Shown one piece after another: positions 15,527 to 24,152 of a stretch of DNA of 64,000 bases. The notes beneath the pieces are model-generated. The model searched no databases and was not told where the DNA came from. It saw only the letters and a program-made list of their open reading frames with translations. Origin of the DNA: Desulfobulbus rhabdoformis (GTDB taxonomy: Bacteria; Desulfobacterota; Desulfobulbia; Desulfobulbales; Desulfobulbaceae); assembly GCF_016919065.1 (NCBI RefSeq), contig NZ_JAFFQA010000004.1, positions 62,001 to 126,000 on the forward strand. The letters are read 5' to 3'. Positions within the stretch are counted from its first letter, which is position 1. Each line of letters begins with the position of its first letter. Position numbers and translations under genes: made by a program.

Positions 15527-17022
15527 CAAAGCCCGGATGCCATATCACAGGAAAGCAGCTCGCATCACTTGTCCCCAGGTGGCTGCAGGCGGAACTGCGA
15601 CTTCTTTTGAGCGAACTGGGTGGCCCTCTGTATCTGGCTGGTGGTGTAGTCCGTGATCTGCTGCTTGCAAAGAAACCCGCAGATATCGACTGTACCGTTG
15701 TTTGCGGCGCGCGCATTTGGGCTCAGAGGCTGGCCGAACACACCGGTGGGGCCTATGTTCCCCTTGGCCGTGAGGAGGATGCGGCCCGTGTGGTGCGTGG
15801 TGGGCTCAGTGTCGATTTTTCCGCCTTCCGTTTGGGGGCTGCAACCATTGAAGCGGATCTCGGCTTGCGTGATCTCAGCTGCAACGCTATGGCGGTGCAG
15901 ATCGATCATTGGTTGGTTAATCCGAGCGATACTGATCAGTTGGCGCTGCTTGATCCTATCGGAGGCCTACCTGATCTCCAGACACGACTGATTCGAGCCG
16001 CGGCGGAGTCATGCTTCACCGATGATCCTCTCCGGTTGCTTCGCGCCTTTCGTTTTGCAGCGACCCTCGGTTTTGCAATCGAACAGTCGACCTTTGCTCG
16101 CATTCGAGAGCAACGCAGGTTGATTGTGCAACCCGCCCCGGAACGCATAACCCATGAGCTTGACGCTATCATGAGTTCTGGCAATGCATGGACAACCGTG
16201 CGTTCCATGGCCCAAAGCGGCCTGCTCTGGGAGCTGATTCCAGAATTGGTGGCAGGTGTTGACATGGAGCAGCCGCAGAGCCATCACCTTGATGTTTTTG
16301 GCCACAGTCTGGAGGCGCTCAAACAGATGGAGCGAATCCTTGCCTCTCCTGGGAGTTGGTTTCAAACAGGGGCTGCTGAACTGCAAATGTATGGTGGATC
16401 TTCGCATATGCGCACCAGGCTCTGCTGGGCAGCACTGCTGCATGATCTGGGAAAACCACCAACTTATATGAGGCGGGCGGATAAGGACAACCGTATCACC
16501 TTTTACCATCACGACCATGTGGGAGCAAGCATGGTTGCAGAACTGGCTGTGCGGTTTCGCTGGAGCAATGATGATCGGGAATATATAAGTTCTTTGGTCA
16601 AGCACCATATGCGGCCTTTTTTTCTGGCCAATGTCGTTCGTGACGGGCAGCTCACCCTGCGGGCCTCTATCCGTTTGTTGCGTAAGATGGGCACCCGTCT
16701 TCCCGGCCTTTTCCTGCTTGCCATGGCAGACAGTCTGGCGGGAAAGGGAGAGAAGAGCGTTGCCGGAATGGAAGAGGAACTCAGCGCTCTCTACAGTCAT
16801 TTGCAAGCCGTGCATCGTGATCATGTCGCTCCGGTGGTGAAGGCTAAAGCGCTGGTAAACGGGCATGATCTGATTGCACAACTCGGGCTTACGCCTGGCC
16901 CCCTTTTCAAACAGATACTCCGCCGTATTGAGGAGGCCCAGATGGAAGGAAGGGTGCATTCAAAAGAACAGGGGTTGCAGCTTGCAATAGATATAGCCTC
17001 TGCGATCCAGAGAGATGAATAA
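15523..17022 (+). CDS. CCA-adding or poly(A) polymerase-type nucleotidyltransferase with HD domain
   Basis: Adds or repairs the 3' CCA of tRNA. The class II nucleotidyltransferase head is at about residues 25-160: YLAGGVVRDLLL followed by the catalytic pair DIDCTV, then GREEDAARVV and VDFSAFRLGA. The RNA-binding neck has DPLRLLRAFRFAATLGF. A C-terminal HD domain (LLHDLGKPPT, YHHDHVGASM, SLVKHHMRP) is common in CCA enzymes with repair phosphatase activity. No ATG exists early in the frame; TTG 15523, overlapping the previous stop, is the only reasonable start. 499 residues. A plain poly(A) polymerase cannot be excluded, but the HD domain favours CCA addition. Confidence 0.85.
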   Translation: MTKPGCHITGKQLASLVPRWLQAELRLLLSELGGPLYLAGGVVRDLLLAKKPADIDCTVVCGARIWAQRLAEHTGGAYVPLGREEDAARVVRGGLSVDFSAFRLGAATIEADLGLRDLSCNAMAVQIDHWLVNPSDTDQLALLDPIGGLPDLQTRLIRAAAESCFTDDPLRLLRAFRFAATLGFAIEQSTFARIREQRRLIVQPAPERITHELDAIMSSGNAWTTVRSMAQSGLLWELIPELVAGVDMEQPQSHHLDVFGHSLEALKQMERILASPGSWFQTGAAELQMYGGSSHMRTRLCWAALLHDLGKPPTYMRRADKDNRITFYHHDHVGASMVAELAVRFRWSNDDREYISSLVKHHMRPFFLANVVRDGQLTLRASIRLLRKMGTRLPGLFLLAMADSLAGKGEKSVAGMEEELSALYSHLQAVHRDHVAPVVKAKALVNGHDLIAQLGLTPGPLFKQILRRIEEAQMEGRVHSKEQGLQLAIDIASAIQRDE

Positions 17023-17060
17023 AGGGCACTCAACACCAGGCCCTCACGAGTGAGCGAGTT

Positions 17061-17672
17061 ATGCGAAAAGAGCAGGATTTTTATTTTAAAAAGGCAAAAA
17101 AGGACAACTACCCGGCGCGCTCGGTGTACAAGCTTGAGGAAGCGCAGCAGAAGCACAAGTTTTTAAAACCCGGACAGCGGGTTCTTGATTTAGGATGCCA
17201 TCCCGGCAGCTGGAGTATCTATGCCTCTGAGATTCTGGGGCCCAAAGGGGTGGTTGTTGCCGCTGATCTGCAGCGGACTGATATACCGGTTCAAAAACCC
17301 AATGCCGAAATTCATTGGCTCTGTTATGATGTCTACTCGGAGGAGTTCGTCGATTATCTGAAAAAACAGTGGCCGGGCTTTCATGTGGTGCTCAGTGACA
17401 TGGCACCGCGAACCACCGGCAGTCAGTACGCCGACCATCAGCATTCGTTGCGACTCTGTCGGCGTGTCCTCGAATTATCCGCCCAATTCCTGCATGAAAA
17501 CGGAACCCTGTATGTGAAAGTTTTTCAGGGGGAGGACTTCCCCGAATTTCTCCAGGAATGCAAACCGCTGTTTAACAACGTGAAAGTGGTGAAACCAAAG
17601 AGTTCGCGCCATGAGAGCCGGGAGGTCTTTGTACTGGGACGTGGTTTTCGCAGGCAGACTCGCAAAAAATAG
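17061..17672 (+). CDS. rlmE: 23S rRNA 2'-O-ribose U2552 methyltransferase RlmE (FtsJ)
   Basis: SAM-dependent methyltransferase of large-subunit assembly; 203 residues, the normal length. The SAM site is VLDLGCHPGSWSIYA, and the catalytic K-D-K-E tetrad is visible: Lys in SVYKLEE (about residue 23), Asp in LSDMAP (112), Lys in YVKVFQG (152) and Glu in ESREVFV (187). ATG 17061 lies 38 bases after the CCA gene. The region after the gene is occupied by a repeat. Confidence 0.94.
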   Translation: MRKEQDFYFKKAKKDNYPARSVYKLEEAQQKHKFLKPGQRVLDLGCHPGSWSIYASEILGPKGVVVAADLQRTDIPVQKPNAEIHWLCYDVYSEEFVDYLKKQWPGFHVVLSDMAPRTTGSQYADHQHSLRLCRRVLELSAQFLHENGTLYVKVFQGEDFPEFLQECKPLFNNVKVVKPKSSRHESREVFVLGRGFRRQTRKK

Positions 17673-17696
17673 TAGAAACAAGAAATTATTGAATTA

Positions 17697-17837
17697 GTGT
17701 CCGTCCAGAACTGAGGGGTTTTGTTCAAGTTCAAGGCACGCGAAAAATTTTACCACAGGCATAGAGACAATATTCCGAGGATAAAATTTTGAGCATAACG
17801 CCGAAATTGGGCAAAAAGACCGTTTATGGATGGGCAC
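17697..17837 (+). mobile_element. MITE-like element sharing its core with family C but with different ends
   Basis: 141 bp with imperfect inverted ends GTGTCCGTCCA (17697) and TGGATGGGCAC (17837). The middle (AAAAATTTTACCACAGGCATA ... ATATTCCGAGGATAAAATTTT) is nearly identical to the core of the element at 54263-54393, whose ends are TCTTGAATAATT. The core is itself palindromic (AAAATTTTACC ... GGATAAAATTTT). It sits between rlmE and yebC and ends 23 bases before the yebC start, just ahead of its Shine-Dalgarno. Confidence 0.7.
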
Positions 17838-17859
17838 GAACTAGAAAAGGAGTCGGAGC

Positions 17860-18609
17860 GTGTCGGGACATTCAAAGTGGAGCACGATTAAACGCAAGAA
17901 AGGGGCCAATGACGCCAAGCGCGGTAAAATTTTCACCAAGTTGATCAAGGAAATCACCATTGCTGCCAAGATGGGCGGTGGTGACCCTGATGGCAACCCC
18001 CGACTGCGTAGTGCCATCACAGCTGCCAAAAGCGAGAATATGCCCAAGGACAATATCGATCGGGCTATTAAAAAGGGAACCGGTGATCTTGACGGCGCCA
18101 TCTACGAGGAGATCCTCTACGAGGGCTACGGCCCCGGTGGTGTGGCGGTTCTTGTGGAAACTATGACCGACAATAAAAATCGGACAGTTGCCGATATCCG
18201 TCATTACTTTGCCAAAAGCGGCGGGAACCTTGGTGAGTCAGGCTGCGTGAACTGGATGTTTGACAAGAAGGGCTCCATCACCGTTGAGAAAGAAGGGGTT
18301 GATGAAGAAGAGCTGATGGATCTTGCCCTGGAGGCCGGAGCCGAGGACGTTGTGGATGACGAGGAGAGCTTTCAGTTGCTGACAGAGCCCGAGGCCTTCA
18401 ATGATGTGGTTGATCAGTTGGAAAAGGCTGAGGTGAAATTTTCCGAGGCCACCATCGCCATGATTCCCCAGAATACCATTGAGGTCAGTGAAGAGAAGAC
18501 CGCACGTTCGTTGTTGCGTCTTCTGGATAACCTGGAAGATCATGACGATGTTCAGAAAGTACATGCCAACTTCGACATCGATGATGCATTGATGGATTCG
18601 CTTGACTGA
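17860..18609 (+). CDS. yebC: YebC/PmpR-family translation or transcription factor
   Basis: 249 residues, full length. Begins [20 protein letters not shown], the invariant family start, with later motifs [12 protein letters not shown] and [13 protein letters not shown]. Family members are linked to easing ribosome stalling on difficult motifs and, in older work, to transcriptional regulation. Starts at GTG 17860 with AAAGGAG 7 bases upstream. The yebC-ruvC-ruvA-ruvB order is widely conserved. Confidence 0.96.
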   Translation: MSGHSKWSTIKRKKGANDAKRGKIFTKLIKEITIAAKMGGGDPDGNPRLRSAITAAKSENMPKDNIDRAIKKGTGDLDGAIYEEILYEGYGPGGVAVLVETMTDNKNRTVADIRHYFAKSGGNLGESGCVNWMFDKKGSITVEKEGVDEEELMDLALEAGAEDVVDDEESFQLLTEPEAFNDVVDQLEKAEVKFSEATIAMIPQNTIEVSEEKTARSLLRLLDNLEDHDDVQKVHANFDIDDALMDSLD

Positions 18610-18621
18610 TCTTCTTGTTGC

Positions 18622-19113
18622 ATGCGTATTCTCGGCATAGATCCTGGATCACGGATCACAGGCTATGGCGTGATCGCAACCAATGGGCATGAAATCGGTT
18701 TTATTGCCTGCGGTACCATTCGGACTGGCAATGAAACCGATTTTTCCCGTCGTTTACTCACCATTTTTCAGGATCTGAGCGAGGTAATCTCTACGCATCA
18801 ACCGGAGGTTGCTGCGGTTGAAGATATATTTATCAGCCAAAATCCCCGTTCTGCCCTGAAACTTGGGCATGCGCGCGGTGCGGCCGTGGTCGCTGCTCTC
18901 CATCATAACCTCCAGGTTTTTGATTATCCTGCCCGCCAGGTCAAACAGACTGTTGCTGGCTATGGCCAGGCTGAAAAAGCGCAGGTGCAGCACATGGTGC
19001 AGAGCCTGCTGCAACTCAGCGCCATCCCCTCTCAGGATGCCGCCGATGCCCTGGCGGTGGCCATCTGTCATGCCCATCAGAGTGCCTACAGCCGTCTGGG
19101 CTGCTCCTCATGA
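18622..19113 (+). CDS. ruvC: Holliday junction resolvase RuvC
   Basis: Dimeric endonuclease that cuts Holliday junctions; 163 residues, normal. The acidic active site is conserved: Asp in ILGIDPGSR, Glu in AAVEDIFIS and the C-terminal pair in DAADALAVAICHAH. ATG 18622 lies 12 bases after yebC and 27 bases before ruvA. Confidence 0.96.
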   Translation: MRILGIDPGSRITGYGVIATNGHEIGFIACGTIRTGNETDFSRRLLTIFQDLSEVISTHQPEVAAVEDIFISQNPRSALKLGHARGAAVVAALHHNLQVFDYPARQVKQTVAGYGQAEKAQVQHMVQSLLQLSAIPSQDAADALAVAICHAHQSAYSRLGCSS

Positions 19114-19140
19114 ATAACCAGCTTAGCTTCAATATTGCCC

Positions 19141-19770
19141 ATGATCGCCTCACTTAGTGGTCAGCTTCAGTTAAAAAATCCATCCGTGCTTGTACTTGAT
19201 GTCGGTGGGGTCGGCTATGAGGTCCATATCTCTCTGCGGACCTTTGATGTCCTGCCCGAGGTGGGGGAAGCCTGTTTTCTTCTCATTCAGACGGTGGTGC
19301 GTGAAGATGCGATCCTTCTCTATGGATTTCATCAACCCGAAGAAAAAGAACTCTTCCTCCTCCTGGTGGCCGTCTCTGGCATCGGTCCCAAACTGGCCCA
19401 GACCATCCTTTCCGGCATAGGGGTTGCCGCACTTTGCCAGGCGATCCGCCAGAAGGATATCGCCCAGTTGACCTCCATTTCCGGGGTCGGTAAGAAAACA
19501 GCACAGCGGCTCTGTGTGGAGCTTGCAGAAAAAGTTGGCTCCTTTGAGGCCGATCAAGAAGTCGCAGGCGCGGGTTCTGCTCCGGTCACAGTGACTGAAG
19601 CCGATGTGCTGGCAGATGCTGCCTCCGCGCTGGTCAATCTTGGCTATCCCCAGTCAATGGCCTGGCAAGCCCTGCGGGCGGTTGAAAAAGGTTTGGGCAA
19701 AGACGCTGCCTCTGTGCGGGTTGAGGAATTAATTCGCCTGGCTCTTCAATCACTGGCCACGCGAAGCTGA
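19141..19770 (+). CDS. ruvA: Holliday junction branch-migration protein RuvA
   Basis: Binds the four-way junction and loads RuvB. 209 residues: OB-fold ([24 protein letters not shown]), tandem helix-hairpin-helix ([31 protein letters not shown]) and a C-terminal RuvB-binding domain ([17 protein letters not shown]). ATG 19141 is preferred over TTG 19135 because RuvA starts with M-I-x-x-L-x-G. Confidence 0.95.
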   Translation: MIASLSGQLQLKNPSVLVLDVGGVGYEVHISLRTFDVLPEVGEACFLLIQTVVREDAILLYGFHQPEEKELFLLLVAVSGIGPKLAQTILSGIGVAALCQAIRQKDIAQLTSISGVGKKTAQRLCVELAEKVGSFEADQEVAGAGSAPVTVTEADVLADAASALVNLGYPQSMAWQALRAVEKGLGKDAASVRVEELIRLALQSLATRS

Positions 19771-19805
19771 GCCTAATCCATGGAAGGCGTGCAGGAATCT
19801 TGATC

Positions 19806-20876
19806 ATGAAACAGGAAGAAGAACTCACGGGAAAACGATTGGTCACTGGTGATGAGCGCGCTGAAGACCTCAGCCTTGGGGTGGAGGTCCGTCCCCGACG
19901 GCTTGAAGAATACATTGGCCAGGAGCAGGTGAAACAGAGTTTGGGGATTTTTATGCAGGCCGCGCTGCAACGAAAAGAACCCCTGGATCATGTTCTTTTT
20001 CACGGTTTTCCCGGTCTGGGCAAGACCACTCTGGCCTATATTATAGCCAATGAAATGGGCGCAGGCATCAAGGTGACCTCCGGTCCGGTGATAGAGAGAC
20101 CCGGCGATCTGGCTGCCATCCTCACCAGCCTCCAGGCTGGAGATGTGCTCTTTATTGATGAAATTCATCGCCTCAATCATGTGGTCGAAGAAATCCTTTA
20201 CCCTGCCATGGAGGATTATCAGCTTGATTTGGTGATTGGTCAGGGGCCGGGAGCCCGCTCGGTGAAGATGGATTTGCCCCGTTTCACCCTGGTTGGAGCC
20301 ACCACCCGCACCGGCCTGCTGACACCGCCGCTTCGTGATCGTTTTGGCGTGATTTTACGCCTGGAATATTACAGCCCCGAAGAATTGGTGAATATTATCC
20401 AGCGGACAGCAGGGCTTTTTAAGATCAAGATCGATCACGAGGGCGCTATGGAGTTGGGGCGTCGCTCTCGAGGAACCCCTCGTATTGCCAATCGGCTATT
20501 GCGGCGCGTTCGCGATTTTTCCGAAGTGGGAGGCCATGATGTGGTCTCCAAAGAGGTCGCTGATGCCGCCCTGACCATGCTCAATGTGGACCCCTTTGGC
20601 CTTGATGAGATGGATCGTCGCATCCTTCTGACCTTGATTGAAAAATTTCAAGGTGGTCCCATCGGCCTGGAAACCCTTTCTACGGCCGTCTGTGAGGAGA
20701 AAACCACGCTTGAAGATGTCTACGAGCCCTTTCTCATTCAGTCTGGCTTTCTTATCCGTACTCCCCGAGGTCGCATGGCCACCGCCGCGGCCTATGAACA
20801 TTTTCAGCTTCCCCTTCCTTCCGCACCGCCCCAGGAACAACCGGGACTTTTTGAACTCGGTGGTCGCAAAGCCTGA
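19806..20876 (+). CDS. ruvB: Holliday junction branch-migration helicase RuvB
   Basis: AAA+ motor driving branch migration. Walker A is [14 protein letters not shown] (about residue 68), Walker B is [16 protein letters not shown], sensor 1 is [20 protein letters not shown] (with the Arg finger region), and the winged helix at the C-terminus has [10 protein letters not shown] and the [12 protein letters not shown] motif. 356 residues. ATG 19806 with AGGAA 9 bases upstream is chosen over TTG 19800. Last gene of the yebC-ruv group. Confidence 0.96.
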   Translation: MKQEEELTGKRLVTGDERAEDLSLGVEVRPRRLEEYIGQEQVKQSLGIFMQAALQRKEPLDHVLFHGFPGLGKTTLAYIIANEMGAGIKVTSGPVIERPGDLAAILTSLQAGDVLFIDEIHRLNHVVEEILYPAMEDYQLDLVIGQGPGARSVKMDLPRFTLVGATTRTGLLTPPLRDRFGVILRLEYYSPEELVNIIQRTAGLFKIKIDHEGAMELGRRSRGTPRIANRLLRRVRDFSEVGGHDVVSKEVADAALTMLNVDPFGLDEMDRRILLTLIEKFQGGPIGLETLSTAVCEEKTTLEDVYEPFLIQSGFLIRTPRGRMATAAAYEHFQLPLPSAPPQEQPGLFELGGRKA

Positions 20877-21183
20877 TCCTCTTTATGTGCAGAACCGGAG
20901 AGACTTGGCCGCGCTCAGCTGGCCTTGCCATCATTGTCACCAATAGAATGGTTCCCTGCCGAAGTATCCAACTCTTTTGACAAATCTCCTTCCTGCTGAA
21001 AAATCTTGATAACATCTTGATTTTTCTTGGGAGAACCTCTTTAATTTCTACAGTCTTGTCTGCTTTTTTGAAGTGGTGAACTCGGTGGGGCAGGTTTTGC
21101 GTGCCTCGTACAATGCCAAAGTAAAACCACTCTCGAGTCGAACAGCCTCTGCGTACGGGGGCGGCTTGAGTATCAAATAGGCA
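20877..21183. other. 307-base intergenic region after ruvB
   Basis: No coding frame of interest, tRNA or convincing terminator was recognised here. There is a TTGACA (near 20978) without a matching -10 box at the right distance. The region leads into the short repeat at 21184. Confidence 0.4.
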
Positions 21184-21245
21184 TCTTGAATAATTGCTTT
21201 TTCTGCCAATCCTTGGCCTTGATTGAAAAATCTAATTATTCAAGA
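21184..21245 (-). mobile_element. Family C element, internally deleted copy (62 bp)
   Basis: Perfect 12-bp inverted ends TCTTGAATAATT / AATTATTCAAGA. Both flanks match the 131-bp copy at 54263-54393 read on the other strand (TTGCTTTTTCTGCCAATC on one side, CTTGATTGAAAAATCT on the other), but the 70 or so bases of core are missing. The junction falls at a CAATC that occurs on both sides of the core in the long copy, suggesting deletion between short direct repeats. It lies 36 bases before the start of the FGE-fold gene. Confidence 0.72.
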
Positions 21246-21281
21246 TACCCAAATGTTTGCGTTCTGGAGATTGGTAGCCTT

Positions 21282-22886
21282 ATGAAGTTGACCTCTGTGC
21301 TTACCGCAACGGTTTGCCTGCTGGCAATAAGTCTCTTGCCCCAACCCACCGTGGCCAAGGCACCAACGGGGAATCCGCAGCCCTTGAAGGATGATGTGGT
21401 CTTGCCGATGCCTGGTGGTCGTGTACTGGCACTTCGCCCTGTTTGTTTGGGGGAGGGCAACACCGCCTATGCCTGGAAACGTTTTCGACTCGGTGATCCC
21501 GCCGGTGGCTATAAGGAGTCGCCAACCGGCGTAGCCCTGGGTGGTGCCTTTGAAGTAGGGCAGGGCGAGGAGCAGGATTGGTGTTATTACCTGGGAAAAT
21601 ACGAAATATCAGAGGATCAGGTTTTTGCCGTGCTTGGCGGCCCCAAGGAGTATGAAAACTCGCAACTGCCGGCAAGAAATCTTTCCTGGTTTGAGGCAGA
21701 GGACTTTTTGCGCAGCTATAATAAATGGCTCTATGCAAACGCTTCAGAAAAGGTTCCCGCCTACGGCGGTGTTCCCGGATTTTTGCGATTACCCACCGAG
21801 TCCGAGTGGGAATTTGCAGCGCGCGGGGGCGCGCAGGTCAGCAGCGGTGCCTTTGATCGAAAGTTGCCCTACAAGAGAAGAAAGCTCGCCCAGTACGAAT
21901 GGTTTTCCGGACCGAAATCATCGCATAATAAGGTAAAAAAAATCGGATTGTTAAAGCCAAATGTCCTCGGGGTTCACGATATGCTGGGCAACGTGGCCGA
22001 GATGACCGCGAGTCTTTACCAAATTGAATATTACCAGGGGCGCAGCGGCGGGTATGTCGCTAAAGGCGGGCATTATCTCTCCGATGCCCGTGGTCTTCGT
22101 TCTTCCCTGCGCACCGAACAGGAGTTTTATTCCCTCAATGGTGCAACCAAAACCGTGGAGCCCGCCAAAAAACAGACCCTGGGATTTCGTCCCGTACTCT
22201 CCTCACTGGTTTTTCCCAATCGGCAGGTGGCCAACCGTATGCATGAGGAGTGGGAAAACTATCGTCAGGGGGCAGGACAAAGTCTGCCAGCGGCAGTTTC
22301 TACCAGCGCGACCAGTGCCAAAACCGAAGTTTCGAAAACAGATGCCGGGACGCATCTCAAGCGGCTTAAGGACGAACTTTCCCGCAGGGGGACGGTCTCC
22401 GCTCCTGTTCAGCAGGAACTGGATTTATTGGCCACATCTCTTGCAGATATTCAATTCACCATTAAACAGGCTGAGCAGGATTCAGCCTATTCCTGGGTTA
22501 AAATCGGTGCTGAACAGGCCTTTTTTATTACAAAAGAGGCGCGCAAGTTACCAATTCTCGAGCAACTGATCGCCTCGGCACTTAAGTCGAACCGTCAGCC
22601 CATTGTTGACAAATACAGGCAACGGGAGGCAGAGATTCAGCAGAATATTGACCAGGCCATGTCTTCGTATACCGACTCCATCCGTCAGTTGGGCACAGCA
22701 TCGGAGCTGGCTATTGAAGGAGGGTTTAAACGCTATACCCAGTTTCTCAGCAAGCGAAAAGCCAAGCGGCAAAGCCAACTGCTCACACTTGTGCGGAAGC
22801 AGGCACAAGAGTATCTCAAAATAAAACGAACCAATGATGAATTGTGGAAAAACCAGTTTTTTGAGTGGTCCACAACTCAAAATTAA
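21282..22886 (+). CDS. Secreted SUMF1/formylglycine-generating-enzyme-fold protein, TagR-like
   Basis: A frame is open from 21186, but its first codons lie in the repeat; ATG 21282 starts a clear signal peptide (KLTSVLTATVCLLAISLL, cleaved near VAKA) and has GGAG 12 bases upstream. The FGE-sulfatase fold follows at about residues 50-320: LGKYEISEDQVFAVLG, LPARNLSWFEAEDFLR, FLRLPTESEWEFAARGG, VHDMLGNVAEM and LGFRP. The active-site Cys pair of true FGE is not evident, so a non-catalytic binding role is likely. The last 190 residues are charged and helical. In type VI systems a periplasmic FGE-fold protein (TagR) works with an ABC transporter and a VWA-bearing kinase; the genes downstream fit that scheme. 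534 residues, longer than TagR. Confidence 0.75.
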   Translation: MKLTSVLTATVCLLAISLLPQPTVAKAPTGNPQPLKDDVVLPMPGGRVLALRPVCLGEGNTAYAWKRFRLGDPAGGYKESPTGVALGGAFEVGQGEEQDWCYYLGKYEISEDQVFAVLGGPKEYENSQLPARNLSWFEAEDFLRSYNKWLYANASEKVPAYGGVPGFLRLPTESEWEFAARGGAQVSSGAFDRKLPYKRRKLAQYEWFSGPKSSHNKVKKIGLLKPNVLGVHDMLGNVAEMTASLYQIEYYQGRSGGYVAKGGHYLSDARGLRSSLRTEQEFYSLNGATKTVEPAKKQTLGFRPVLSSLVFPNRQVANRMHEEWENYRQGAGQSLPAAVSTSATSAKTEVSKTDAGTHLKRLKDELSRRGTVSAPVQQELDLLATSLADIQFTIKQAEQDSAYSWVKIGAEQAFFITKEARKLPILEQLIASALKSNRQPIVDKYRQREAEIQQNIDQAMSSYTDSIRQLGTASELAIEGGFKRYTQFLSKRKAKRQSQLLTLVRKQAQEYLKIKRTNDELWKNQFFEWSTTQN

Positions 22887-22911
22887 CAAACGTGTGATCA
22901 AGTGAAACAGG

Positions 22912-22946
22912 CGCCCCACAGTCTCGGTGCGAGGGGGCGTTTTTTT
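22912..22946 (+). terminator. Terminator-like hairpin inside the envelope cluster
   Basis: CGCCCC ... GGGGCG (6 bp, 16-base loop) followed by seven T (22940-22946). It stands 29 bases before the ATG of the next co-directional gene, so it may attenuate the FGE-fold transcript relative to the downstream genes. Confidence 0.6.
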
Positions 22947-22974
22947 GATGTATTGCGTTCCAAAAGGAGTGGAT

Positions 22975-23646
22975 ATGCGAGGGAAAAGATCGATAATCGT
23001 TGTGGTACTCTGTGCGTTGTTAGCCCTGAGCGGCTGCGCCAACATTAAGGATGACGGAACCAGAACCCGGGCAGAGGGAGCTGGAACAGGCGCGGTCATT
23101 GGCGCAGTTGCCGGAGGTATTCTTGGCCAGCTCATTGGTGGGGATACACAGGGGACTCTGGTCGGGGCAGCCATTGGTGCCGCGGTGGGGGGAGCAGGAG
23201 GCTATGCCTACGGCAATCATGTGGCCAATCAAAAAGCCAAATATGCCCAGGAAGAAGACTGGCTTGATGCCTGCATCGCCCAGGCGCAGCAGAAAAATGC
23301 GGAAATGGTCGCCTATAATCAGGATTTGAGCAAAGAAATTAGCAAGCTCAAACGGGAAACCGCGCTCTTGAAAAAGCAGTACAAGGATAAAAAAGTTCGC
23401 ACCGTCAAGCTTAAGGATAAAAAAGCGGCCACAGATTCCCTGATTGAATCGGCCAATAAGGAGTTGGCCTCTGCTGAAGATGAGCTCAAAGCTCAGAAAT
23501 CCGTACATACCGACGCGGTTGAAAGTGGCAAGGACGACTATGCTAAAGAGCTTGACGTTGAGATCGTTCAACTCAAACGCAATATCAAAGAGCTTGAAAA
23601 ACGGACTGAGGAGCTGGCCTCCATGTCCGCGAGCATGTCTGTTTAA
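22975..23646 (+). CDS. Glycine-zipper lipoprotein with coiled-coil tail
   Basis: 223 residues. The signal peptide has a lipobox LSGC (Cys about residue 20). Next comes a glycine zipper (GAGTGAVIGAVAGGILGQLI and GAAIGAAVGGAGGYAYG), as in small outer-membrane-associated lipoproteins, then a charged coiled coil from about residue 100 to the end. ATG 22975 has AAGGAG 5 bases upstream; a longer frame from 22927 would run through the terminator stem and is rejected. Asn at +2 after Cys does not give an inner-membrane retention Asp, so outer-membrane sorting is likely. It sits where tagQ (an outer-membrane lipoprotein) lies in type VI tagQRST clusters; orthology is not proven. Confidence 0.72.
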   Translation: MRGKRSIIVVVLCALLALSGCANIKDDGTRTRAEGAGTGAVIGAVAGGILGQLIGGDTQGTLVGAAIGAAVGGAGGYAYGNHVANQKAKYAQEEDWLDACIAQAQQKNAEMVAYNQDLSKEISKLKRETALLKKQYKDKKVRTVKLKDKKAATDSLIESANKELASAEDELKAQKSVHTDAVESGKDDYAKELDVEIVQLKRNIKELEKRTEELASMSASMSV

Positions 23647-23657
23647 GGGGAAACGCT

Positions 23658-24152
23658 ATGAAACTGAATACGAGACTGATCGTGGTTGTGTGCTGCACCC
23701 TGTTGCTGGCCGGGTGTGCCGGACAAACAACCGATCCACACCAGGGGGGGCTTTTTAGCTATAACCCCAATGCCTATGAGCAGCGATTGCAAGACCGTCG
23801 TTCCCATTTGGATCAGGTTGAGGAGCGCAATCGCCAGGAACAGGCGCAATCGACAGCACTGCAATCCGAGCGGGCCACACGCCAAAAAGAGATGGCCTCT
23901 CTGCGACGTCAGGTTCGCAAGCTCAATACTTCCATAGCCTCTCTGGAAAAGGATGTCCTGGCCAAAGAGGCGACCAGTGTTGCCCAGCAGCAGAAGCGAA
24001 CGCATATCCTTGCCAAGCTCAAAGAGCTTAAGGCTTCATCACGCAATTCAGATTTTATTGAAGATCCTGCGAGCAAGCGATTGGAGATCAAGCGTTTGCA
24101 AAAAAGGCGCGACCAGTTGGAAAAAGAGGCGGCCAGTCTGATGTTTCTTTAA
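23658..24152 (+). CDS. Small coiled-coil lipoprotein
   Basis: 164 residues, lipobox LLAGC at about residues 16-20, then almost entirely heptad-like helix (RLQDRRSHLDQVEERNRQEQ; ASLRRQVRKLNTSIASLEKD). Eleven bases after the glycine-zipper gene, with AAGGGG upstream. No recognised family. The paired coiled coils suggest it interacts with the preceding lipoprotein. Immediately followed by the protease gene. Confidence 0.65.
   Translation: MKLNTRLIVVVCCTLLLAGCAGQTTDPHQGGLFSYNPNAYEQRLQDRRSHLDQVEERNRQEQAQSTALQSERATRQKEMASLRRQVRKLNTSIASLEKDVLAKEATSVAQQQKRTHILAKLKELKASSRNSDFIEDPASKRLEIKRLQKRRDQLEKEAASLMFL

Noticed and set aside
16009..16959. 316-codon minus-strand frame opposite the CCA-adding gene
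   Set aside because: Antisense shadow; the plus strand carries the nucleotidyltransferase and HD motifs.
21186..21281. Upstream extension of the FGE-fold gene
   Set aside because: The extra codons fall in the 62-bp repeat and would bury the signal peptide; ATG 21282 is directly followed by a proper signal sequence.
21282..22886. True formylglycine-generating enzyme with a sulfatase partner
   Set aside because: The active-site Cys pair is not evident and no sulfatase gene is nearby; a binding/signalling role as in TagR fits better.
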